64,000 bases of DNA from Harmonia axyridis. Taxonomy: Eukaryota; Arthropoda; Insecta; Coleoptera; Coccinellidae. Under the pieces are notes generated by a model. The model was not told the origin of the DNA. It did no database searches and saw only the letters and a program-made list of their open reading frames with translations. Positions 46,386 to 59,049 of this stretch are shown here, one piece after another; positions within the stretch are counted from its first letter, which is position 1; each line of letters opens with the position of its first letter. Where the stretch lies: assembly GCF_914767665.1 (NCBI RefSeq), contig NC_059505.1:22193506-22257505 (forward strand), read 5' to 3'. The position numbers and the translations under genes are program-made.

Positions 46386-48245
46386 AACGTAACGAACCAT
46401 CACGATTAAGCTTTAATTCAGCTGTCCTCCACTGAATCAGAATTATCTAGTGAAATTTCTATATCATCCCTTATCTATGATAACTATATCTTGACTGGTA
46501 TTAATGAAATTGTTACCTGTATCCCTTTGATCATTCACCAGAACCCACAAAAATCATTTTTGTCCATATACCTTCAAGAAATATGCAACAGAAGAGTATG
46601 CAAAATTCATCGATACAATTTTCAGATTCTAAAAACGCCTTAGTTCTTCAGGAATGTCCAATTGGTCTTTCAATATTATAAATTATGGAAAATAACCTAC
46701 TATTAACCAAATTTTTAGATTTCAAAAGGTGTCCTTCCTTGTATTCTAAATATATACACCCTATATAATTGTTGATCGAATATTGTATTTCTTCATAAAT
46801 TATGAAATAGAAGAATAATTTGCTGCTCAACTGAAAAAAGTATTGATGAACCTCGGAAATGAGGGACTTCTTATAACCTGATTTCTCAAAGATGTTACTG
46901 ATATTATTACGATTGCTTGTAAGGCAACATTAGCCATGGGTTTTTGAAAGGTAGATCTATTCATTCTGCCCCTTTTCAGTTTATTATAGCTATACTGAAT
47001 ATTCCTAAAACAAAATTTCACTGTAGGTCTTTTCATAGATCTTATCGAATGATTATGTAAATTCAATATTTGTCAAAACTGAAAATAAACATTGAATGCA
47101 GTTTCTTTTTCTATTGACTGATAATAACTCTCACATTTTGATTATGCATTTTTCCCAAATTTTTTAAAGAAGAAAGAAATTGCCATTTCTAGAGAAATGA
47201 GAATTTCAGATTTCAAAATGTCTAATTACTACTTCAAATATATATACACCCTATATAATTGTTGATCAAATATTGTGTATTTCTTTACAAATTAGTTAAT
47301 AATTTGAAGCTTTAATCTCAATTTTCAGACTTGAATTGGTCCAACATCTCTAGATACTTCTAATTGATATTCGACAAATAAATGTCCTGTATAATTATCC
47401 ATCCAAACGAAAATAATCCATCTTCTGAAAAGAAAAACAATGTTTACTATATAGAATTAATTTAAATAATGATTCAAAAGTGATGAAATTTTGCAGACTT
47501 ACTTATTTTGGGTCTTAGATCACGAATCCGCTATCATAAATTCCTTAATCCAGCTAGTTTTTTTTTAATTGTGAAATTGGCCTAATGAAGGTGAGGTTAT
47601 CCACATTAATAGCTAGTTTTCTTGTATTTTATTAACTGATTCTCGTTAGAAATGATTAATTAATCACATTTCAAGCTTTCCCTGAAATAAAAATGCCTTT
47701 TTTTCGTCAAAATCGATGGTTTTATCGATTGTTTATATATGGCGGCGGCCATCATGTTTAATACGTAACGTCTGTCAGATGCTAAATAATCTGCAACGTT
47801 GCCTGTATGCCAGATCTTCTTGATGGGATCGGTTTTTTACTTGGTGGAAATTCATCTTAATAGATTGTTTGAGATTATGACGTATTATAAAACTGTATGG
47901 AAACTCATAATTTTCGCACAGCTATTCGAGCAGAAAATTCGGCAAGTTTATTTTCGAAATGAATAAATGGTTGTTCATATGGTGTTATTCTGGTTTTTTC
48001 GATATTGGCATCGGATTCAGTTTAGTCCTCCTGAACATATACAGGGACATTGATGTTGACGAGGACGCTGTGATTACAAGGTTTTCAAAGGGTTCACAGA
48101 CCAAATTAGATTTTGTGTTATACTTGCCAATTGTCTTTTTTTTTTCATATGAAACAATAGATTTACTATTTTTTTTTTTAATTTCTACCTGAATGGCTAA
48201 AACCGTGATAAGTAAATAAATATATTATAATATAACAAATACATA

Positions 48246-49490
48246 AGCGTACAAATTTTTTTACCGAAATTTGAGGCTTTATTGTAAAACACTGGTTATA
48301 CATTTATGATTCGAAATATTGCCCATCGCTGGTCACTATACTTTCTCACATCTTTCGGGCAGCGTACGAATTGAAAAAACTGGTCATCTTTTGAAGCGAT
48401 CCACGAATCGATCCAAGTTTTTAATTCTTCATAAGATAGGAAGTGCTGGTCAGCCAGGCTGTGTGCTATTGATCGAAACAAGTGATAGTCCGAGAAAGCA
48501 ACGTCTGGAGAATACGTCGGGTGGGGTAGGAATTCCCATTTCAACTTTTTCAAGTATATCTTGACTTTCGCAACATGGAGTCGAGCATTGTCATGCAGTA
48601 AAATCCATTCATCTACTCTCTCGTCGTATTGCGGCGGTTTGTCTCTCAATGCTCAATGATTGCGTTCGATAACGATCGCCTGTGATCGTTTCAGTCGGTT
48701 TTAACAACTCATAATACACTACGCCGAGCTGGTACCACCAAATACTGAGCATGACCTTAGAACCGAGAATATTCGGTTTAGCCGTCGACGTGGAAGCATG
48801 GCCGGGATATCCACATGATTTTATGTGCTTGGGATTATCGTAATGAACCCGTTTTTCGTCTCCAGTCCCAATCCGATGCAGAAATTCCTTCCGTCTTTGC
48901 CTCGAAAGCAGCTGTTCACAAACAAACAAACTCCGTTCAAACACCTCCCGGCTTCAACTCGTACGGCACCCACTTTTCTTGTTTCTGAATCATTCCTATG
49001 ACTTTCAGGCGTTTTGAAATGGCTTGTAGTCCTAATGATTCTGTCAATTATTGTTGCGTTTGAAATGAGTCTTGATCAAGTATTGCCTCCAATTCTGAAT
49101 CTTTAAAAACCTTCTCTCTTCCACCGCGATGTTGGTCTTCGACATCAAAATCACCATTCTTGAAGCGTTGAAACCACTCTCGGCACGTTCTTTCACTAAT
49201 AGCGGCCTCACCATAGGTATTTGAGAGCATTCGATGAGCCTCAGCCGCAGATTTATTCATATTTCAGTAGAAAATTAAAACCTCCCTCAAATGACGAGAA
49301 TTTGACTCGTAAGCTGACATGGTTAATCGTGAATAACTTTATGATGCAGACACAAATCGACTAACATGTCGATGGCGTTATGTTCACAAATAACTAAACT
49401 TATTGTATGACATCTACGATATATTTATTTCGACTATCACTTACCGTTACAGCCAGCTATTGCAAAACGGCAGGAGCAAAGTTGTACGCC
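48246..49490 (-). pseudogene. Mariner element (DD34D) in unit 4, most complete copy
   Basis: 1245 bp, near the usual 1.3 kb. N-terminal part 49260-49048 (KSAAEAHRMLSNTYGEAAIS, CREWFQRFKNGDFDVED: the mariner helix-turn-helix). Middle 48944-48609 (YDNPKHIKSCGYPGHA, KPNILGSKVMLSIWWYQLG, YYELLKPTETITGDRY). C-terminal 48649-48296 (LLHDNARLHVAK, HPTYSPDVAFSDYHLFRS, LADQHF, WIDSWIASKD). D of HDN and D of SDYH supply two of the three catalytic aspartates. Frame breaks between the three parts. Confidence 0.88.
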
Positions 49491-49492
49491 TA

Positions 49493-51644
49493 AATCTAAA
49501 ATTTCGGAATATGACATTGTTCAACTAAAATATTTTCGAAGTTCAGGCGCTTCCGGTTTTATAAGAATTAAAAAAATGTTTTTCAAAACAAACTTTTTTT
49601 TCATTTTATGTCTCAGATATTATCGAGATTTCCATTCTCAATTACTCTTTGCTAAAATTATTGTGTTAGTCCTCATAGTTTTCAAAATATCAAGGAAAAA
49701 CCGTAAAAAAGAGAGAATTTCCTTAGTCACAATTACCTGAATTATTTTTACTGTGAATATCCTATGCCTATTTCAATTCACTTTCTCAAACTAAAATGAT
49801 GTTGGAACATCGTGCATATCTTGAATTTGAGAAATATCATCACAGGGTGCCAAAAATTGTGAACAAAATTTGATCATAACTTTCGATTTTCAAATCAGAA
49901 CCCTATTTTTTTGTGATTTCGCTGGATTCTACGGTAAAAAATAAGGGTAGTGTCCAAACGTGATTATGCTCTAAAATTCAATAATTCAAGAGTTATTTGA
50001 GATTTTATGAATTTATGTAATACGTAGGGTCAATTTTATTCGATCTGTTTCCAGACAGACTAGCAATAATACTCTATGACCATAGAAATTTAAATATCTA
50101 ATTACTTTACATGTAACAGGTATTTTCATTATCAAAGCTTCACTAATTTGATTTCACGAATTGAATTTCCGATATTCAAATGACAAAATTCTGGATATAC
50201 TTTTCTCTAATTATGTGGCAAATCAGTTCTTTCCGGCACATTTTGTGGAACAAAATAGACTGGAACGGATTTATCTATTATTTGCCAAATTTGTGATACA
50301 GAAAACTGTTCTACCAACCAACATTTTTCAATGCAAAAATCACTAATAGATATTTATGGAAATTTCCGTCAATTTCAATAAAAAGGCAGTGAATTCGGGA
50401 ACATAATGTTTAAAACTCGTACAGAAGGCTCATTCTACCACTCGGTCATTTTGAACTCTTGGAAGAAAATCAATAAGTTCTGCACTTTTATTATAAATAT
50501 CTAATTCCATATTCACGATGAATGCATTAGAATTATTGGTAGAACTCATCAAATTTTAAATCAGAAATTTCCACATCTTCTTGAAAGGATGTTGCATACT
50601 TCATGAATATCCATTATACTGGATGGAGTACCTACCTAGAAGAAAAAAACCTCTATCTACCAAATGAAATAAAATCATGCAGGACTCCTGTGTGCCAATT
50701 CTATTAATATGAAAAAGCGGTAGCATACATTTTATGAATTCAAGAAAAAATCAGAGTGGTGATGAAAAGGGAGTAACAGAAAGTTTGAAACATCCTTCCG
50801 AATTATCTTCTCGTCAATTGGTGGTAAATGTGGATATTTCTGATTGAATGCTCGACAAGTTCTCTAAATAATTCTGTTGCATTCACCGTGGATATGGAAT
50901 AGATCCAAAATTTCATTATTTGAATAACGGGGATTCATATCGTCGAATTATAATCTACTAGATTCAATAATGTCACCTGTCACTTTGAAATAATTGAATA
51001 TTTGAAACGCACTCTAGAAACAGATTGAATGAAATTGACCCTACGTATAACATAAATTCATAAAATCTGGAATAACCCTTGAATTATTGAATTTGAGAGC
51101 ATAATCAAGTTTGAACACTACCCTTATTTTTACCGTAGAATTCAACGAAATCACAAAAAAATAGGGTTCTGATTTGAAAATCGAAAGTTATTATCAAATT
51201 TTGTTCACAATTTTTGGCACAATATTTGAAACACCCTGTGATGATATTTTTCAAATTCAAGATATGCACGATATTCCAACATCATTCTAGTTTGTGAAAG
51301 TGAATTGAGTATACGCATAGGATATTCACAGTGGAAATAATTCACGTGATAGTGACTATGGAAATTCTCTCTTTTTTACGGTTTTTTCTTAATATTTTGA
51401 AAACTATGAGAACTAACGCGATAATTTTAGCAGAGAGTAATTGAGAATGGAAATCTTGATAATATCTGAGACATAAAATGAAAAAAAATGTTTTTTTCGA
51501 AGAATTTTTTTTTAATTCTTGTATAACCGGAAGTGCCAGAACTTCTAAAATGTCATGAACAATGTCATATTCTGAATTTTCAGATTTCAAATCGGCCCCG
51601 CTCTCCAGAAACGTCTAAAAGGCCTTCGAACTTGAAACACCCTG
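49493..51644. mobile_element. Element with ~0.6-kb inverted arms and noncoding centre
   Basis: Arms at about 49493-50045 and 51025-51644 are inverted copies (ATTTTCGAAGTTCAGG-type outward, GGGTCAATTT inward). The right tip reads CAGGGTGTTTCAAG next to TATA; the left tip is missing about 70 bp. The central kilobase has no recognisable gene (longest frame 61 codons). Inserted exactly where the mariner right end meets the unit sequence. Confidence 0.78.
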
Positions 51645-52043
51645 TATAAATATTCATATAAATATCTAAATATAAATAGTTTTGAGAGGTTAAGCTCGAT
51701 ATCGGTGTAATCTGGGATTTGGTACCATAGAAAAACTAGAAACCCTTAACGGCGAACCCCCTCAAACTTAAGGCTAGGACCGCCCTTGATTTGTCGTCAT
51801 GGAAAGTTATTTGCATCAAATATTTTCATGTGAGCAAGGGCGAAATGGTATGTTCTAGGAAAGAAGTCATATAAAATTCTACCCTAGAATCAGCATAGAA
51901 TACCGAGTGAATCGTCTAAAATCAGCTAACGATACAAGGTTTCCGAAAAAAATCTTTTATTTTCTAGAGGGATACCCAGTGAAGGATCTACCGGCATAGT
52001 GACGGGGTCCAAGGGGCGGAGCCCCTTCGGCGAGCAGAGCGAG

Positions 52044-52356
52044 TATTAATAATAAACCGAACCAAATTTAACTTCACAGTGACAACTGACCAGACAACCC
52101 CTAGAAATAACTGCATAAAAATTCTCGTTCTCTCTCATTCAGCAGAAACATCGGTCTTTCGTTTTGCTGGAACCGATGAGACATCGAATGAACCATTGCT
52201 GAATGCGAGAAATGTTTAAGAACCCGATGGATCCACAGTATAGGAACTATACGTAATACATCGTACGTTGAACCATCAATAGTTTACGAACGCTTTGTTG
52301 ACTCAGCGCTGATTTTCCGAACTCGCTCATAACTAGAAATGAAGCCGCGAAAAGAC
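52044..52356. other. Unassigned spacer
   Basis: Between the Helitron-like array and the hAT element. A partly inverted pair (CATCGGTCTTTCGTTTTGC and GGAACCGATGAG; CATTCAGCAG and TTGCTGAATG) suggests a decayed palindromic element. No gene. Confidence 0.4.
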
Positions 52357-53136
52357 GTTCAAGGTAGGGATGTGTCGTTCACGAACGAACGAATCAAAAG
52401 ACCCGGGTCTTCAGAACGAATGGTTCGATCGGGTCGTCTCTGAAAATGATTCGTTCGTTCGAACCGATCCGAATGAGCCAAACTTTCACATTCAGTTCAT
52501 TCTATCTGAGTATCTTTTAGGACCCAAAGATCCATAGAATGGTTCGTTATCCGAGCCTTGGTAGATGGGTTTCGGTTTGGACTGACCTTAAAGGAATATA
52601 ATTATGGTAATAATAAAAAACATCCATTTCGCAAATGAATCATCGGTTCGGCACTTGGCACCCGGTTTTGAAGAAAGATGATTGATAGTAAAAGAAACTG
52701 GGCTCTGTAATTGCACTCTCTTAGATGCACCAATTATTAATTTTTGAAAATGTTATGGTCTTAAATATTTTTCATTATTTGTTGAGAATTTTTTCAACTA
52801 TATATTCAAACCTAACTCTGTAAAGTTGATCAAAATGAATATTTTTCCGGAACAAGATATATTAATTAGGGTTAATATCAGTTTAAGGGATTTCAGATCT
52901 TCTGTATTTATTTGGTTGGAATAGATACAGGTAATGATCATTAGGTAGTTTTCGTTAAAATTAATAATTCAAGACCTCGTGAATTTTGTGTTCTGTACAT
53001 TGTACATTCATGCTTTACTTCTACTTCTTCATTAGTCATTTAAATATTCCAAAATCATTAATTTGAAAGAGGAATATATATTTGATTTTGAAATTTTTTC
53101 GAAAGGTCCATAATCATCTCATGAACCAGATATCAA

Positions 53137-54014
53137 TGTAGGATCCAGTTTATTGTTTCCCTGTAAATAATGGCGATGGTCAACCGGAACCTATTAGTTT
53201 CTTTTAATGTCGAGGGCATGACAGTTTCAATAGATTTACAGGGAACGAATTGTACATAATGTAAAAAGGATGTGCTATTCTTCGGGATGTCGAAGAATGT
53301 CATATGTCGATGGTAAAACTTAAGGGATTTATGGGGTTGGATTTATGGGGTTGGGAAAGGTTTCGGAACAAGACGATTATGCCACATGTGTTTCATGCTT
53401 TTTCTCAGGCCCTAGTTCTTCTAGAATATTCCAGGAATCCGGAAGATCTTTGGGGGCGGTATGGCAAAAATCCTATTGGACTAGGGGGATGGTACCTTCC
53501 CCTAAGGGTGTGGTCAAACCGAGACAGGGTAGTTCCAATCGACAGAGAGGACAGTTCAAGTTAAGCCGAAGACGGGAGAGTTTAACTCAAACCAAAGACG
53601 TGTACAGACGGTACAGTTTAACTTAAGTCGAAGACGAGACAAGTTCGGTCGGTCAACTTAAGACGTAAAGACGGTTCGCGGACTAGATTAAGACGAGTCG
53701 CGAAGAAGTTAAAGACGAGTCGCGAACAAGTTAAAGACGAGACGACCGAAATCTTGAAGTACGACGAAGACGTTTCGAGTTATCAATTTAACGTGTTAAA
53801 GACGAAATTCAGTACCGTAGTGGGAAACTTGTAATTAAGACGTAATTAAGATCTTCCCAATACCGAGTTTGTACTGAATAATTGTGGCTTTGTAAATAGA
53901 TGTAAATAATTGAAAAGAGTTTAATTATTACAAACCCAACAAAGTCACGAAGAAAAAGACGAAAGGCCAGGTAATCGAATCATACCTCTAGACGATCGAT
54001 TAACCAAGCCTACA
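53137..54014 (+). repeat. 5' LTR of the gypsy element
   Basis: 878 bp. Its second half carries about a dozen copies of AAGACG (often TTAAAGACG or CGAAGACG) between about 53568 and 53970. Confidence 0.95.
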
Positions 54015-54017
54015 TTT

Positions 54018-54035
54018 TGGGGGCTCGTCCGGGAT
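54018..54035 (+). promoter_or_regulatory. Primer binding site, tRNA-Pro type
   Basis: TGGGGGCTCGTCCGGGAT, three bases after the LTR. This 18-mer is the classic tRNA-Pro primer site known from gammaretroviruses and shared by some insect gypsy elements. Confidence 0.88.
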
Positions 54036-54215
54036 TGAATTGTGAGAAAATCAACCGGGATCTGTGAAGTATTTGCTGTGAGAAAATCGTCCGGGATCGA
54101 AGTTGATTTTCAAGGAGAAAATCAACCGGGATCTGTGGAGTATTTTCAAGGAGAAAATCGTCCGGGATCAAAGTGAAAAGCCTACATTAAGGAGAAAATC
54201 GTCCAGGACCTGAGA
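54036..54215 (+). repeat. Leader repeats that echo the primer site
   Basis: Five imperfect units built on GAGAAAATCGTCCGGGATC or GAGAAAATCAACCGGGATC follow the primer site. Three of them repeat TCGTCC(G/A)GGA, that is the core of the primer site. No coding frame. Might act in priming or packaging; not shown. Confidence 0.8.
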
Positions 54216-54773
54216 GGAATTTTCGAATATTCGACGTAGACGAGAATATTCTACAAAAGAAGGAAGATCAACAGAGAGACGAGGAGAAGACCATCTAGGA
54301 AGTGTGTGAAGTGATAAAAGGTCATTTTTGTGTAACAGTGTGAATAAAGGATTACGTTCAACAAGACGAGGAATTGTACAAGGTAGAAATTTTTCTTTTA
54401 AGACGAGGCTAGGAAAAATTCATAAGCTGTTGGTTTTGCAATTCCATTTGACTTAATTTGATTATTCACTGTTTTTCGACTTTTATTCACTTGAGAATCT
54501 TTTCCTGTATCTGTTTTTCTCTAGTATATTTTAATCAGGATTGAAGACGAATATTTTGATCGCCGATTCTCAAATTTGACGATTTATTTCCTGTAGATTT
54601 AGTGTGTTGATTTTGTTTTTTATTCTTATTCCCATTCATTTTTGTGTGTGTCCATTTTATTTTGTGTTACTGTTGCTTTTATTTGTGAGCGGTTACTGAA
54701 TTTCTGTCAACGGGTAAAGTAAGACGGTTCAATTTAATTTCATTCCGTTTCGACGTAGATACCTAAATTGAAA

Positions 54774-57700
54774 ATGTACTCGTTAGGCGAAATAAAACAT
54801 ATTGAAGACGGTATTTCGAAAGCCAAAGTTCCGGCTATTAGAGCGCTGCACATAGCTTGTTTCGGGACCGAAGGTGACAAATACAAAAGACGTAGGGCAA
54901 TACGAAACTTTGACGGATTTGATTGGGACAAAGACGATAACGAACATCAAGACAAAATACAAGACGTTGAACAAAAATTGACGGAGACTGATTTAGAGGC
55001 GGTATGCCAAATTTTGAATTTACCATACGAGGGTTCTACGGAAGAGATCGCCAAAAGGGTGTGCGATTTCTTGTGTGGTCCCCTTTTAGAGAAAGACGAC
55101 GACGAAGACGATGACGACGAAAATGACGATGATTTAGTTAGCTCTGTTTCTGTATCGGTGTCGAAAATGAAGCTCGAAGAGGAAAACCGTAATTGTCGGA
55201 GTAGTTTCTCTTTGACGTTTGGGGACGTAGAAGATTCCATTCGGCAATTCACGGGGGCCGATAATTATCCGGTAGGGAGATGGATTGAGGATTTTGAGGA
55301 AATGGCTGCGATGACGGGTTGGTCAGATCTTCAAAAATTGATATTTGCGAAAAAATCTCTGTCGGGTTTAGCGAGATTGTTCATTCAATCTCAAAAGGGG
55401 ATAAAGACGTGGGCATCGTTAAAGGAGCGGCTATGCGAGGAATTTGAAGTCCGTGTAAGTTCGGCGCAAATTCACAAACTCCTGGCTAGCAGGAGAAAGA
55501 AATCTAGTGAGAGTGTACAAGAGTAAATTCTCGCTATGAGGGAGATTGGTAGTAGAGCCAATATCGAAGAGGAAGCGATAATACAATACATCATAGACGG
55601 TATTGCAGACATTTCCGCAAATAAAATAGTATTGTATGGCTCGAAAAATTTTGGTGATTTCAAGCAGAAGGCCAAAGTTTATGAGGAAATCACCAAAAGG
55701 GGGGATTCTCACTTCCAAAGAATGGATGTGAGATCAAACGGTTATGAAAAGCGGACGGAGACGAAAGAAAAATATTTCATTAAAGACGGGAAAAACGGTG
55801 CGCAAGCAAGCAGCGAATCTTGCTTTAGTTGCGGTCAAAGAGGGCATAAGTCGAGGGAATGTCCAGATAAAAGCAAAGGAACAAAATGCTTTCGATGCAA
55901 TAAACATGGACATCTGGCCGCGAGTTGTAGGGAAAAGGTTGAAACCACAAAAGTGGCCGTGGTAGAATCAGTTCCTAAGAATGCAATCAAGCTTGTTTTT
56001 GGGGCAATGGCGGTTGATGCTCTTTTTGATACCGGCAGCGATATCAGTATTATTCGCGACGATATTTATGATTTGTATCTGCATCACTTACCTTTAGATA
56101 ACGACGTCATGGTAATCAAGGGTTTAGGCCATTTCAAAGTGAAGACGATGGGTTCTTTGCAATTAGACGTAGAAATCGATGGACAGTTGTTCAACCTAAA
56201 ATTTCATATCATCCCCAAAGGATCACTGGGATTCCAAGCGATTCTCGGTAGTAATATCTTTAAACAGGCTACTGTTCAAATAGGGGAAGATGGGATTATG
56301 GTGAAATCAAAGAGAAAAGCTGACGTGGACAGTTGGTTGATGAATATCGCCATCGACGACGACGAAGATCGAATTGACGTAGAACACATCGAAAATGCAC
56401 TTGTGAAAAATGAAGTCGGTGAACTAATCCGGAATTATACACCGAATAGGACGGAGGATGTAGATATCAAAATGAAAATCATACTTAGAAACGACGAACC
56501 CGTCTACCAAAGGGCTAGACGGCTGTCAGAGCCTGAGCGCCTAGAAGTCGACAAACAAATAGCGGAATGGTTAAAAGAGGGTATTGTAAGGGAAAGTTCA
56601 TCGGATTTCGCGAGTCCTATCGTTTTGGTTAGTAAGAAGGACGGAACCAAAAGATTGTGTTGTGACTATCGAAAACTAAATAAGAACATCGTTAAGGACC
56701 GTTTCCCCTTACCCCTAATCGAGGACGTAATGGATCGTTTAGAGGGAGCTGAGTATTTCACAACGATCGACTTAAAAAATGGGTTTTTTCATGTAGATGT
56801 TGAAGAAGAAAGCGTTAAGTATACAGCGTTCATAACCCCAACTGGTCAATACGAATTTCTAAAATGTCCTTTCGGGTTATGTAACAGTCCAGCCGTATTT
56901 CAGCGATATATTAGCTATATTTTCAGGCCACTTATAAGAGAAAACGTAGTAATTTATTACATGGATGATCTCATTATACCCAGCGGAGGAGAGATAGAGG
57001 GATTAGAAAAACTTAAGAAAGTATTAGAGGTCGCGGCGAAATATGGTCTAGAAATAAAGAGAAAGAAATGCCAAGTTCTAAAAAAACGAGTTCAGTTCTT
57101 GGGATACATCGTAGAAAACGGGAAAATACAGCCTTCAGAAGAAAAAACGAAAGCGATAAGGCAATTTCCGGAACCAAGAACTATTAAGCAGGTTCAGTCG
57201 TTTCTTGGACTAACAGGTTATTTCCGAAAATTCATAGAATCGTATTCCCTCATCGCTAAGGCATTGAGTGACTTGCTTAAAGGGGATAGGAAGTTCGAGT
57301 TTGGAAATAAGGAAAAGGTAGCCTTTCAGAAACTGAAGGAACTACTAACGAATTATCCGGTTCTACATATTTTCCAGAGAGGAGTGAATACCGAGGTACA
57401 TACAGATGCCAGCATGCATGGCTATGGTGCGTGCCTGATGCAGGTGTCTAACCTGGATGGAAAGTTACATCCAGTCTATTACCTGAGTAAAAAGACGACG
57501 CCAGCCGAGGAAAAATATACATCGTATGAACTCGAGGTACTTGCTATTATAACGGCCGTGAAAAAGTTTAGGGTATATTTGCTAGGATCGCCGTTTAAAA
57601 TAATAACAGACTGTTCAGCTTTTCAAAAGACGTTAGAGAAAAAGGAATTGTCAACGCGCGTAGCAAGGTGGGCGTTACTGCTCGAGGAGTACGAGTACGA

Positions 57701-59039
57701 GGTGGTACACCGAAAAGGTACCAGTATGAGACATGTCGATGCTCTCAGCCGAAATCCCGCCGTAATGACGATACTCGAGGAAAATGGCTGTCTTGAAAAA
57801 ATCAAACTTGCTCAAGAGGAAGACGAGAAAGTGGAGGTTATCAAAGAACTGTTGAAGACTAAGGGGCAGTATGACGGGTATATGATGAAGCACCAGCTTC
57901 TTTACAAATACGATCAGGGAAGGGAGTTGCTCGTAGTGCCAACGTCCATGCAATCTGATGTCATCAGAAGAGTGCACGAAGATGGTCACTTTGGAGCGAA
58001 GAAAACGGAAGAGATAGTAAAGCGGGAATTTTTCATTCCGAAGTTGAAGGATAAGACGCAAAAAGTAATCGCGAACTGTGTGAGGTGCATTTTAGTTAAT
58101 AGGAAAGAGGGTAAACAAGAGGGCATGCTTCACCCTATACCAAAGTTGGAGGGACCACTACACACCTATCATGTAGATCACTTGGGACCCATTCCATCTA
58201 CCAGCAAAAACTATAAACAGTATAAACACCTATTCGTTGTAGTGGACGAATTTACCAAGTTCACTTGGTTGTATCCTGTGAAGTCGACTTCTTCCAAAGA
58301 GACCATAAATTGTTTAGTGAAACAACAGAAAATATTCGGGAACCCTAAGCGAATCATTTCTGATAAAGGTGCAGCTTTCACCTCGTCAGAATTTAAGGAA
58401 TACTGCGATGAGGAAAAAATAAACCATGTCACGATCACGACTGGTGTACCCAGAGGCAATGGGCAGGTGGAAAGGGTGAATAGGACCATAATATCGGTTT
58501 TCGCCAAACTCAGCATCGCGGATCCGACTAAATGGTTCAAATTTACCGAGAGGGTACAAAGAGCGCTGAACTCCACGTATCAAAGGAGTGTTGATTGCAC
58601 ACCATTCGAATTGTTGACAGGGGTAAAAATGCGAAAAAAAGAAGACTTGCTAGTGGTTGAAGCAATTGAGGAGGAAATAAGAAAAGAGTTCCAAGCTGAT
58701 AGGGAGGAAATGAGAAGAAACAGCAAAAAACAGATACTCAAGGTGCAAGAAGAAAACAAACGCAAATACGATCTAAGGAGAAAGAAAGCCGAGACGTATA
58801 AAATAGGAGACCTTGTAGCAATTAAGCGAACGCAATTCGGTGTGGGCCTGAAATTTAATCGGAAGTTTCTAGGCCCATATGAGGTATCCCGATCGAAGGG
58901 AAAGGAGAGGTACGAAGTGACAAAAGTCGGGGTTCATGAAGGTCCTATGAGGACATCTACATGTGCGGAATTCATGAAACCTTGGATACCTCACGAAGAC
59001 GAGGACGATGATGAGTTCGGGTCGAACTCTAATTTTTAG
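54774..59039 (+). pseudogene. Gag-Pol polyprotein with one in-frame stop in Gag
   Basis: ATG 54774. A 250-codon first section (acidic Asp/Glu run near 108-122, then gag capsid-like IRQFTGADNYPVGRWIEDFE) ends in TAA at 55524-55526. The same frame continues to 59039. In the second section, counted from the ATG at 55536: two CCHC knuckles (96-109, 118-131), protease DTGSDIS near 165, RT with YMDD at 475-478, RNase H TDAS near 623, and the integrase zinc domain near 813-850. The integrase core aspartates lie near 879 and 941, its glutamate in NGQVERVN near 977, and a GPY/F module near 1111. All catalytic motifs look intact; the stop is the only break I see. Gag and Pol share one frame, with no shift site between them. 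Confidence 0.93.
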
Positions 59040-59049
59040 GGGGGTCGAA
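59039..59049 (+). promoter_or_regulatory. Polypurine tract of the gypsy element
   Basis: GGGGGGTCGAA abuts the 3' LTR, immediately after the pol stop codon. Confidence 0.75.

Larger units (their letters stand above)
44545..52043 (+). mobile_element. Helitron-like tandem unit 4 of 4
   Basis: Same start. Ends with the identical hairpin and GCGAG, followed by T (52044), which restores an A|T target across the whole array. An early deletion removes about 310 bp after 44950. Carries the copia fragment, a mariner and, inserted at the mariner's right TA, a long-arm element (49493-51644) that makes it the longest unit. Confidence 0.65.

Noticed and set aside
53304..53626. Small frames in the gypsy LTR, repeated at 59217-59539
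   Set aside because: Identical because the LTRs are identical; no ORF-like constraint and no known domain.
54947..55252. Serine-rich minus-strand frame in the gypsy gag
   Set aside because: Antisense of the acidic Asp/Glu run; no support.
55500..55540. Programmed stop readthrough between Gag and Pol
   Set aside because: The stop is in the middle of Gag, before the zinc knuckles, not at the Gag-Pol border.
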